A DNA stretch of 27,945 nucleotides from a bacterium (GTDB lineage: Bacteria; Patescibacteriota; Andersenbacteria; UBA10190): contig NZCO01000036.1 in the NCBI GenBank assembly GCA_002686445.1, forward strand, positions 1-27,945, in the 5' to 3' direction. The translations under genes were made by a program, and so were the position numbers. Below are positions 7,481-14,116 of the stretch, piece after piece (the first letter of the stretch is position 1; every line of letters starts with the position of its first letter). Under the pieces are notes generated by a model, which had not been told where the DNA came from, searched no databases, and saw only the letters and a list, made by a program, of their open reading frames with translations.

Positions 7481-7505
7481 CACATACGTGTACTGATGGG
7501 TGCCG

Positions 7506-7739
7506 CTAGATCGCGATGCAGGCTTTGTGCTTTTGCACGAGCTCTGACCAGGCTTCTTCCATCCAGAGCGCTACGGCCCTGGTGGTTACGCCGCGACGCA
7601 GCAATCGGGCAATCAGCTCGTCTCGACTCAGGTATACCTGCGCGCGCAGGAGCGCGTCATCAATCATGCGCCAGAAGTATTCCAACTTTGATTCACCTGC
7701 GCTCGACGTGCGTTCTCGTGCTGCTTTCTTTTTGGCCAC
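7506..7739 (-). CDS. Small basic protein of unknown function
   Basis: This 77-aa protein has a lysine/arginine-rich N-terminus (AKKKAARERTSS) and then a helical domain. The stretch YLSRDELIARLLRRGVTTRAVALWMEEAW looks like a helix-turn-helix or winged-helix-like fold, so DNA binding is possible but not shown. The start is GTG, decided by a strong GGGAGGA ribosome site 7 nt upstream. It has its own promoter (7769-7796) and terminator. It is the last gene before the hairpin array, but the array's terminator separates the two, so co-transcription is unlikely. Confidence 0.6.
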   Translation of the reverse strand: MAKKKAARERTSSAGESKLEYFWRMIDDALLRAQVYLSRDELIARLLRRGVTTRAVALWMEEAWSELVQKHKACIAI

Positions 7740-7768
7740 GATGTGGTCCTCCCAATGACAAAAGAACG

Positions 7769-7796
7769 AGTATACTGCCTGCCGCTAACCTAACAA
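7769..7796 (-). promoter_or_regulatory. Promoter of the small basic protein gene
   Basis: On the minus strand TTGTTA (7791-7796), a 16-nt spacer and TATACT (7769-7774) lie 30 bp before the GTG start. Confidence 0.5.
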
Positions 7797-7833
7797 TTGT
7801 GTATCTAAGTTGCAAATTACTATCCCAGGTAAG

Positions 7834-7867
7834 AAAAAAAACGGAAATCGACGTATCGATTTCCGTT
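7834..7867 (-). terminator. Strong terminator at the end of the hairpin array
   Basis: A perfect 12-bp stem (7840-7851 with 7856-7867, loop CGTA) is followed on the minus strand by eight T. No minus-strand gene lies upstream of it for 2.6 kb, only the array, which suggests that the array is transcribed towards it. Confidence 0.8.
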
Positions 7868-7880
7868 ATTGTTTCATAGC

Positions 7881-10368
7881 GGCAACGTGCTGTTGCCCTC
7901 GGCTTAGACTAACCGGGCCGCGAGGTACCCAACATTAGCATACGATACGGAAGGTATAGAACAGCAGATGCATCCGCCCTATAGCTAGCCCGAATTCGCT
8001 AGTGTGATGTCTGCCACTCCACAGGCTAGTTCGCCAAAGACTAGCATCAAGAACTGCAAAGTTATTTGCACTGTACTCGAGGAGGCTAAGCATGTGCGGA
8101 GGTTTGCACCACTGAACTCCACGTTACGTCACCCCACCTTTTCAAGAACAGCGAGTGGTACTCGCTCAACACGATGGCGAGCGACGCCCGGGCTGGCTCT
8201 GCTTGAGACCAGGCCGCAGAAGCAGAGCATGCCTCTCCGTAAGAACGGCGAGCGTTGCTCGCCGGACGACATGGAACACCAAGCTCGACTTGGCTCGGCT
8301 TCAGACCGGGCCACCGAGCAAGAGCTCAGTTTGAGTGATAACGGCGAGGATTACTCGCTCAGCAGCAGAGTATCGGAACGCGCGGCAGCACTTTTGCATG
8401 GTCCAGGCCGCAGAAGAAGACTCCGCAAGGCTGGAAGAACAGCGAATTGTTCCGCTACTTAGCCTGGCACGCCGCACAGAGGGGTAAACCAGGTAACGAT
8501 GCGTGACGCGGTATAACGGCGGATGCATCTGCTGCAGACGGTAGCGTCGCTTGGTCCACCCAACACCAGGTTACCGGACAGCACATCTCCAGAAAGAGCG
8601 GCGAGCGTTGCTCGCCAAAAGCCTAAGCGCACCCTCGCCTGCCACACGGTAGAGTACGTAACCCAGCAGGATAAGAACGGCGGGTGTACCCGCCCAAGAC
8701 TAGACTACGCAATGGCGTGCCGGATCGCAGCCAAGCAGGCAGTGCGTAGGGAAATGTAGAACAGCCGACTACGTCGGCCCAATAGTGATGGCTGCTGTAC
8801 CAAGCCGATCTCTGGACTAGATAAGCGTCCAGAAGACCAGTTCGCCGTAGCTGATCATGAGAACAGCAGCGTTGAGCTGCTCCTGACCGTGCACGGACGC
8901 GAGGTGCTCCAACATAGGCCACGTAGCAGTACTCGACCAGTAACAACGGCAAGTGATCTTGCCGACTACTACAGCACACGTCAGGCAGCAACGGAGTTTT
9001 GTGCCTTGGTCCACAGCACGCCAGGTTGGCGGTGGCTACGATACTATTTTAAGAACAGCAGAGAAATCTGCTGCACGCCCGACCAGTCCATTGTGCGCAA
9101 CGGAACGCTCGACATGACTTGAGGCCACACCGGGCTACGCGCCTGTAAAGAACAGTAGGAAATCCTACTCTGGGCTGAGCATGACTAAGCGACAGTACGC
9201 GATACTGCTCGACACACAAGACTGGGGCAGCATGCGAGGCTCTACCGCACACAAAACAACGGCAGATGACTCTGCCACGATCTCCACAGTGCGGCGCAAT
9301 AGCCTGGGGCACGTAGCCGGGCACTAGACTTCGCGAATGCACGATGCAATAACAGTACGCGAACGTGCTCGCCAGAACGGCTCACTTCAGCAGAGGTCAG
9401 GTTGGGTGACTTTGCACCACGCCAACACGCTCGGCTGTGATCATCTCCAAGAACGGCGGAGTACCCCGCCATGTGGCGCAGTCATCTCCACTGTGCATGA
9501 GCGCTCAATACTTAAGCGGACAGCACCCCACACTAAGAACGGCGACTATGCTCGCCATGTGCGAAGCTCCACGTGGCCATGCTGCGAAATGCGCCAGCAA
9601 GCGACAGGCCACACCACCGTACGTAGGCATTAGAATAGCCAGTAAGTTGGCTCATCAGTGTGCGAAGGGTTCGTGCGCCATGCCGCAGAGTTCAATACTG
9701 AACTACACGCCACGTTACCCTACGTAAGCATTACAACAGCAGGTTACCCTGCTCGTGACCTCGCGATGCCGGAGGTGAAGATAGCGAACTCCACTGAGGA
9801 GGGCGAAGCTCGACTCGAAGAACTGCAGATGATTCTGCACCAGACTAGGGATGATTGTGCCAGAGTGTACGTAGGGCTGCGTCGCTGAACCGAAAGTGAA
9901 GAACAGCGGATAATTCCGCTCGAGGGGCGGCTTTGCCACGAGATGGCGCTCGCAGCCGAAGGCTGCAGGAGGCAGGCATGGCCTACGTTAACAACAGCAG
10001 GGGCTCCTGCTCTCAGGTCTAGGCTACGCGGCATTACCTTACAAGGGCTTACCCAAGCCGGACGTGCTCGCAACCTAACGTACTCATAATAGCAGCAGAT
10101 GATTCTGCCGCCTGACGCACAATGCAACGCAATGCGATGCCCTAGCCAGCGCCAGACCACCGGTCCTTGCCTAACGAAGGAATAACAACAAACTAAGTTT
10201 GTTCCGATACAGAACGGAGCTCTGCGATACCTTGGCTCACGATACGTAGCCGGGCAGAAATAGCAGCAGGTAGATACCTGCTCATGGCCGCACCAATCAG
10301 TGCAATCCTCTGTTGCGCAATACTCAAGCGTAGCGTGCCTAGGTCTCAGAACAGCAGATGATTCTGCT
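7881..10368. repeat. Array of ~30 covarying hairpins, ~90-bp period
   Basis: Short hairpins begin at 7881, 7963, 8055, 8150, 8247, 8343, 8441, 8518, 8600, 8679, 8764, 8865, 8948, 9057, 9154, 9193, 9261, 9354, 9455, 9541, 9637, 9738, 9824, 9905, 9996, 10094, 10187, ~10214 (degenerate), 10265 and 10353. Most steps are 77-109 bp. Most copies are 16-17 nt: usually RGC, three variable bases, a ~4-nt loop, three complementary bases and GCY, nearly always preceded by AAC (often AGAAC). Stems change together on both arms: GGCGAGC/GCTCGCC, AGCAGA/TCTGCT, GGCAAG/CTTGCC, AGCGGA/TCCGCT, AGTAGGA/TCCTACT, TGCAAA/TTTGCA, AACAAAC/GTTTGTT. The ~70 bp between hairpins is diverged but shares motifs (TACGTA-like boxes, AGACCRGGCC, TTGGTCCA...CCAGGTT). 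I know of no named family with this form. Confidence 0.8.
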
Positions 10369-10467
10369 CAAGGCTAGGCCGAGCCTGGCACTAAAGTACC
10401 GCACAGCACGTAAGCAAGCCGTGCAGATTCGGATTATAGCCATAATGAGTTGTCAACGAACGCTGTT

Positions 10468-10496
10468 TCTATAACATTATTTCTCTTTTGAGTCAA
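10468..10496 (-). promoter_or_regulatory. Promoter facing into the hairpin array
   Basis: On the minus strand TTGACT (10491-10496), a 17-nt spacer and TATAGA (10468-10473). A second perfect -10-like TATAAT occurs at 10433-10438, but TTGACA (10451-10456) is only 12 nt away from it. Confidence 0.5.
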
Positions 10497-10506
10497 TTAA
10501 AAAACG

Positions 10507-10526
10507 GGTAACTACTCACCCACCAG
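10507..10526 (+). repeat. Left terminal inverted repeat of the IS
   Basis: The 20 bp are the exact reverse complement of 11968-11987. About 25 bp further in, GGTGGGTAAC (10554-10563) partly mirrors this repeat, so the transposase leader can form an imperfect hairpin that could limit its expression. Confidence 0.85.
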
Positions 10527-10583
10527 AAAGTCCTGGAACCATGGTGTAGACTGGGTGGGTAACCAAAAACAAACACAACTATC

Positions 10584-11978
10584 ATGGTCAGACAGAATAC
10601 TAACGTCCTCTACGAACCGCTGTACCGTAAGGTAACGCAGGAAAACAACCAACTGCGCCGTAAGGTAAAGCAGCTCGAAGAGGAGGTTACAACTAAAGAC
10701 GAGGAGCTAGCCAAAGTTAAGGAGGAACTCCAGAAACAGGAGGACACCAACAAAAAGCTGCGAACCCTACTCTTCAAGCGCGAGAAACCACACCGCTCTC
10801 TTCGCCCCACTGAGAACAAACCACGCTCTCTTGCCAGTTACACTCGCCCCAAACCTAAGGAGCAAGATATCACTGAGCATAAAGTGCTCACGCTCGATTC
10901 CTGTCCTGACTGTGGCCATGACGTGTCAGCGCCACAGTCAGAGCGTACACGTATCATTGAAGACATCGTTTTCCATCCCCAACCAGAGGTGACGGAGTGG
11001 ACCATTCAACGTCACTACTGCTCTGATTGTCACAAGCTCGTGGAGGGTAGTATTCCCGGCGTAGTACCCAAGACACGTATCGGTCCCAATACCCTCACCT
11101 GTGTAGTCTTAGCTAAATACCGCTGGAACTTGCCCTACAACAAGATCCAGGACAACTTGAAATTGTCCTACGGTCTCCATATCAGTGAAGGAGCCATTGC
11201 CAGACTCATTACGAGAGCTGCTACCTTGATGGGGCCAAAGTGGGAAGAGATCATTCAGGCGGTACAAGCAGGCCAGACTGTCCACTGTGATGAAACTGGC
11301 TGGTATGTGAATGGCCAGAAGGTGTGGGCACATACGTTCGCCACTAACACGACGGTTCTCTACGAGATTATCGACAGTAGAGGTAAAGGCGTGGTCACTA
11401 ACGCCTTAGGCGATGACTTTACCGGCACCAGAGTTACTGACTGTCTTCCCAATTACAAGAACCTACCAGGCAGCCACCAAATCTGCTGGGCACATCTGAC
11501 AAGAGAGGCTACTGAGAACCAACAAAGAGTGTCAGACAACCGAGAACGCCAACAACTCGCCATCACCCTTAACAGTATCTACGCCCAACTACGCCACCGC
11601 ACCAAGCGCTGGGAAGAAACCCGAGCAGCCGCACTCAAAGGTAGGCTGCAGCAGAAGGTAGCAAAGCTCCAACGACAAAGCTGGTGCGATGACACCTGCC
11701 AAAGACTGGTGAAACGACTTGATGACTACCAGCACGCCTTGTTTACGTGTCTGGATCAGCCAGGAATACCACCAGACAACAACCATGCTGAGAGGACGCT
11801 TAGAAAACTGGTGATTCAGAGAAAAATATCCGGTGGTAACCGCTCACCTGAGCATGCCCTTCACCATGCCAAAATCATGAGCGTCTTAGAAACCCTGCGC
11901 CTGGAAGAAAACAACCTCCTAGAGGCTCTAGAGAGTGTATTACGACAGGGTATGCAAACGCAGCTTGCTGGTGGGTGA
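10584..11978 (+). CDS. IS66 family transposase (TnpC-type)
   Basis: This 464-aa DDE transposase cuts and joins the IS ends. In order it has an N-terminal coiled coil (about 18-60), a zinc finger with Cys107/Cys110 and Cys146/Cys149, and the DDE_Tnp_IS66 catalytic core. Likely catalytic residues are Asp236 (VHCDETGW), Asp286 (RVTDCLPNY) and Glu403 (NNHAERTLRKL), with the family's CWAHLTRE at 301-308. The stop codon lies inside the right inverted repeat. No ribosome site precedes the ATG, consistent with weak expression. Length (~460) matches intact family members, and no frameshift is seen. Confidence 0.93.
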   Translation: MVRQNTNVLYEPLYRKVTQENNQLRRKVKQLEEEVTTKDEELAKVKEELQKQEDTNKKLRTLLFKREKPHRSLRPTENKPRSLASYTRPKPKEQDITEHKVLTLDSCPDCGHDVSAPQSERTRIIEDIVFHPQPEVTEWTIQRHYCSDCHKLVEGSIPGVVPKTRIGPNTLTCVVLAKYRWNLPYNKIQDNLKLSYGLHISEGAIARLITRAATLMGPKWEEIIQAVQAGQTVHCDETGWYVNGQKVWAHTFATNTTVLYEIIDSRGKGVVTNALGDDFTGTRVTDCLPNYKNLPGSHQICWAHLTREATENQQRVSDNRERQQLAITLNSIYAQLRHRTKRWEETRAAALKGRLQQKVAKLQRQSWCDDTCQRLVKRLDDYQHALFTCLDQPGIPPDNNHAERTLRKLVIQRKISGGNRSPEHALHHAKIMSVLETLRLEENNLLEALESVLRQGMQTQLAGG

Positions 11979-11987
11979 GTAGTTACC
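11968..11987 (-). repeat. Right terminal inverted repeat of the IS
   Basis: Exact reverse complement of 10507-10526; it overlaps the 3' end of the transposase gene. Confidence 0.85.
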
Positions 11988-11997
11988 ACTCCCCCTA

Positions 11998-12026
11998 TTG
12001 ACATATACATCAATATTATGTATATT
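11998..12026 (+). promoter_or_regulatory. Strong promoter of the small secreted protein gene
   Basis: TTGACA, a 17-nt spacer and TATATT lie 10 bp outside the right end of the IS and 43 bp before the ATG at 12070. Confidence 0.65.
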
Positions 12027-12069
12027 GTTGAAAGTAACTTCACAACCTATCCCCTAGGGAGGACATACT

Positions 12070-12435
12070 ATGTACCGCTTACTTCTCTCTGTAGCAGTTG
12101 TACTGCTTGCAGCACCGGCTTTTGGCCAAGGGTTCGGCAGTATTCACAATGCCAACCTGGACCACGGAAACGACCTGTCTGGCCAGTCGAGCGCCGGCCT
12201 CGGATCACTTCAAGTTAATCGGCCAAGGCGCACGGTGCCCAGAACCGTTGTTCGACGACGGACAGCGCAACCACCGTCTTCCCCTGGGGAGCAATTTGCT
12301 CAGCGTGTGCGCAATCAACAAGCGTGGAAAATAAGTCGGTTGCGCTCAGCGCAACAACAACGCTTACGAGCAGCCCAACGGGACCAGCTGTGGCGCATAC
12401 AACGCGCTCAACGTGCCTACCCCTCTTACCCCTAG
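12070..12435 (+). CDS. Small exported Arg/Gln-rich protein
   Basis: This 121-aa protein has a clear signal peptide (MYRLLLSVAVVLLAAPAFG, cleavage near residue 19-20). A glycine/asparagine-rich stretch follows, and then a strongly basic, Arg- and Gln-rich C-terminal half (residues 52-117, e.g. TVPRTVVRRR and QQQRLRAAQRDQLWRIQRAQRA). The start is set by an AGGGAGGA ribosome site, and a near-consensus promoter and a terminator frame the gene, so it should be well expressed. The basic tail could bind nucleic acid or acidic surface polymers outside the cell; this is speculation. I recognise no family. Confidence 0.65.
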   Translation: MYRLLLSVAVVLLAAPAFGQGFGSIHNANLDHGNDLSGQSSAGLGSLQVNRPRRTVPRTVVRRRTAQPPSSPGEQFAQRVRNQQAWKISRLRSAQQQRLRAAQRDQLWRIQRAQRAYPSYP

Positions 12436-12465
12436 GCTGGTAGGTATTGTCAAAAAACTCCAACG

Positions 12466-12490
12466 AACCTGTCTCTTGGCAGGTTTTTTT
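12466..12490 (+). terminator. Intrinsic terminator
   Basis: AACCTG/CAGGTT with an 8-nt loop is followed by a run of T, 30 bp after the stop of the small exported protein gene. Confidence 0.75.
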
Positions 12491-12498
12491 ATATACAC

Positions 12499-12852
12499 AT
12501 GTTCATACTAGGTATGCTGCTTTACAGACAACGCGGGCAGGCTAGGGACATCCTGCTTGTCATCAGTGGCGAGTTCGGCTGCACCCCGAAGATCAACGGC
12601 AATAGCGGCCGTGATCACTGGGCGCCTCTCACCCCATTAGCGCTCGCCGGTGGCGGGCTCCGTATGGGACAGACGGTTGGCGAATCAAGTGCCAAGGGCG
12701 AAACACCCAAGACGTCAGCAATTCGCCCCCAAGACTTGATGGCCACTATCTTCCAGTTCATGGGCATGGACGGTCGCGGTACGATCGTCAATCAGTCTGG
12801 TCGGCCCGTTTTCCCGATCGAAGATGGCCATCCGATTGCTGAATTAGTTTGA
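12499..12852 (+). pseudogene. C-terminal remnant of a DUF1501 protein
   Basis: The 117 codons match only the C-terminal part of DUF1501 proteins. They show the hallmark SGEFGCTPKINGNSGRDHW, then LALAGGGLRMGQ, AKGETPKTS, PQDLMATIFQFMGMD and a final GRPVFPIEDGHPIAEL. Full members are ~400-480 aa, have an N-terminal Tat-type signal and are especially abundant in Planctomycetes and related phyla; their exact role is unclear (sulfatase/phosphatase-like fold). Everything before the GEFG motif is missing, no ribosome site precedes the first ATG, and a terminator lies 9 bp upstream. It is best read as a gene fragment, probably left after transfer and rearrangement next to the IS. The usual EFGRTP arginine is Cys here. 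Confidence 0.75.
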
Positions 12853-12875
12853 GACAACCAATTCCTTTCTCGAAC

Positions 12876-12911
12876 CCCCCAACGAAGCACCTGCTTTGAT
12901 GGGGGCTTTTT
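12876..12911 (+). terminator. Intrinsic terminator after the DUF1501 remnant
   Basis: A ~14-bp stem (CCCCCA-CGAAGCA with TGCTTTG-TGGGGG) is followed by CTTTTT. It is probably the original terminator of the intact gene. Confidence 0.75.
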
Positions 12912-13047
12912 GTATCTCGCTCTAAACGACAGCTAGGTTGAATTTTTCGTCTGGGGGAGCATATTTACGGTATGGAGGAGCCCTTGTTCTGAGGGATCCG
13001 AGCGTAGTTCTCTTCACTTTTACGCCCGTGAAAAAGGAGACTGTTCG

Positions 13048-13611
13048 ATGAAACGAACGAAGATTATTGGTTCAGTTGTGGCCGTGATGATGTTCATGGC
13101 ACTTAACGGCACTGGTACGGCGATCGCGGAAGACGCCCCGACCATTGCACCAGCACCACCTCTGCCAGATGGCGTAGTCGATGTCGGCGTCAAGACGTTC
13201 ACGATCATCGGTACCGACGTTGCAGCGCAACCGGTCAACAATAAGAAGGCGCCAGAACTGGTGCAGAAGTTGACCACGACCGAAGGCGTACTATTGGCTC
13301 GCATCACAGGTCGCAAGCTCGAAGTAAGAGTGGCACCTGAGATACTCGGCGTTGGCGTCGAAGCGGCTGGCGAATTCGACAGTGATTGTGCAGTAAACAG
13401 CGGCTTCAACGAACATCTGGCTCAGAAGACGGCCGACGAGAAGCTGCTGCGAGCAATCGTCGATCAGATTGTCGTTGCCATTACGCGAACGCGCCATCCG
13501 AAGATTCCGGCGTCGCACCTGGCAAGAATAACCCGTAGTGACGGGCACATCGACGTGACGCTCTATAAGGCACCGGTGCCAGCCGTCAACCAAGTCGGCT
13601 TCCTGCGCTAG
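13048..13611 (+). CDS. Exported protein of unknown function
   Basis: This 187-aa protein has a signal peptide (MKRTKIIGSVVAVMMFMALNG...AIA, cleavage near residue 27) and a proline-rich linker (APTIAPAPPLPDG). A compact alpha/beta domain follows with TFTIIGTDVAAQP, ITGRKLEVRVAPEI and a helical segment KTADEKLLRAIVDQIVVAITRTR. There is one cysteine in the mature part (FDSDCAVNSGF). A good AAGGAG ribosome site sets the start, and a possible promoter (TTGAAT-N17-ATATTT, 12938-12966) lies upstream. I recognise no family. Together with the exported proteins at 12070 and 120 it suggests an accessory surface or secretion role for this region. Confidence 0.65.
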   Translation: MKRTKIIGSVVAVMMFMALNGTGTAIAEDAPTIAPAPPLPDGVVDVGVKTFTIIGTDVAAQPVNNKKAPELVQKLTTTEGVLLARITGRKLEVRVAPEILGVGVEAAGEFDSDCAVNSGFNEHLAQKTADEKLLRAIVDQIVVAITRTRHPKIPASHLARITRSDGHIDVTLYKAPVPAVNQVGFLR

Positions 13612-13641
13612 TATCGCGCACACTAACCACCCGGTAACACG

Positions 13642-13685
13642 CCCACCCTCACACAATCTCAGAGATCGTGCGAGGGTGTTTTTTT
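13642..13685 (+). terminator. Intrinsic terminator
   Basis: CACCCTC/GAGGGTG with a ~20-nt loop containing a smaller stem, followed by seven T. Confidence 0.7.
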
Positions 13686-13689
13686 ATCA

Positions 13690-13719
13690 TTGACTTCATA
13701 TGCACCCCCGCCCTACGAT
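13690..13719 (+). promoter_or_regulatory. Promoter of the 13730 gene
   Basis: TTGACT, an 18-nt spacer and TACGAT end 10 nt before the ATG at 13730. Confidence 0.45.
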
Positions 13720-13729
13720 AAGGGGCTCT

Positions 13730-14116
13730 ATGGCTACCGAAGAAATCACGATCGCCGATGGCGGACAACGCCGCACTATTTTTATAGCTGTGGTGGTGGC
13801 TGCGCTAGTGGCTGGATTAGCATGGTATGGCCTGTTTGGGCGCGTACGTGACACCGCTGAAGGTGACGTCTACTCCCCTACTGCAATAGTCGACGAATCA
13901 CTAGTATCCGAACCAATTACCATTGGGCAACTCGAACCGCTAGCAACTACTACCCCACCACCGGCACTGCCTGCGTCGGCAACTGGCCAACCACAAGTAG
14001 CTGGTGAGGCTGCTCCCGCAACTGCGCCGACTGGTGCTGGAGAATTTATCCTAGCTGCCGCTCTGGCCGCTATCATTGGTGGCACGATTGGACTGCGCCG
14101 AGTTCGACAGACTTAA
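13730..14116 (+). CDS. Bitopic surface protein with sortase-signal-like tail
   Basis: This 128-aa protein has an N-terminal transmembrane helix (about 15-37, after a short charged segment), an Ala/Pro/Thr-rich extracellular linker (about 65-100) and a C-terminal hydrophobic helix. That helix is introduced by PTGAGEF and ended by LRRVRQT. A TG motif, a hydrophobic stretch with GG and an Arg-rich end resemble the LPxTG-like cell-wall sorting tails common in CPR surface proteins, though the exact LPxTG is missing. ATG 13730 was chosen because AAGGGG lies 4 nt upstream and the promoter ends there; an upstream ATG at 13700 lies inside the promoter. The gene ends base-to-base with the convergent TPR gene. 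Confidence 0.6.
   Translation: MATEEITIADGGQRRTIFIAVVVAALVAGLAWYGLFGRVRDTAEGDVYSPTAIVDESLVSEPITIGQLEPLATTTPPPALPASATGQPQVAGEAAPATAPTGAGEFILAAALAAIIGGTIGLRRVRQT

Larger units (their letters stand above)
7834..10461 (-). ncRNA. Candidate ~2.6 kb repetitive structured RNA
   Basis: The whole array is enclosed by minus-strand signals: TTGACT-N17-TATAGA (10468-10496) predicts a start near 10461, and a T8 terminator ends it at 7834. No credible protein-coding gene occurs on either strand; the open frames are short, overlap each other on both strands, lack ribosome sites and resemble nothing. One non-coding transcript made of ~28-30 modules is the simplest reading. The non-Watson-Crick pairs in the stems (G-T on one strand, A-C on that same strand elsewhere) are about evenly divided, so the sequence does not prove which strand folds. 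A DNA-level role remains possible. Confidence 0.45.
10507..11987 (+). mobile_element. IS66-type insertion sequence with single transposase gene
   Basis: This is a 1481-bp element with 20-bp perfect terminal inverted repeats (10507-10526 and 11968-11987). Inside the first base the ends read GTAA, as in the IS66 family. It has only the tnpC-type gene; the accessory tnpA/tnpB genes of classical IS66 are missing, as in the single-gene ISBst12-like group. The 8-bp flanks (AAAAAACG and ACTCCCCC) do not match, so no target duplication is left. The element is intact in sequence and may be functional. Confidence 0.8.

Noticed and set aside
8004..10160. Several open frames of 60-150 codons in the array
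   Set aside because: They overlap on both strands, lack ribosome sites, have erratic composition rich in Arg/Ser/Cys and match nothing.
7881..10368. CRISPR array
   Set aside because: Spacing is regular, but no direct repeat is conserved; only the paired structure is. No cas gene is nearby.
7881..10368. Integron attC (CALIN) array
   Set aside because: AAC precedes each stem as in attC, but the 16-nt hairpins are far too short, no matching GTT core is found at the other end of the units, no cassette genes lie between and there is no integrase.
7881..10368. Tandem tRNA cluster
   Set aside because: Unit length (~90 bp) fits, but there are no T-loop (GTTCRANTC) or D-loop sequences and no acceptor stems.
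10433..10456. TTGACA...TATAAT promoter reading into the array
   Set aside because: Both boxes are perfect, but the spacer is only 12 nt; the 10468-10496 promoter with a 17-nt spacer is more credible.
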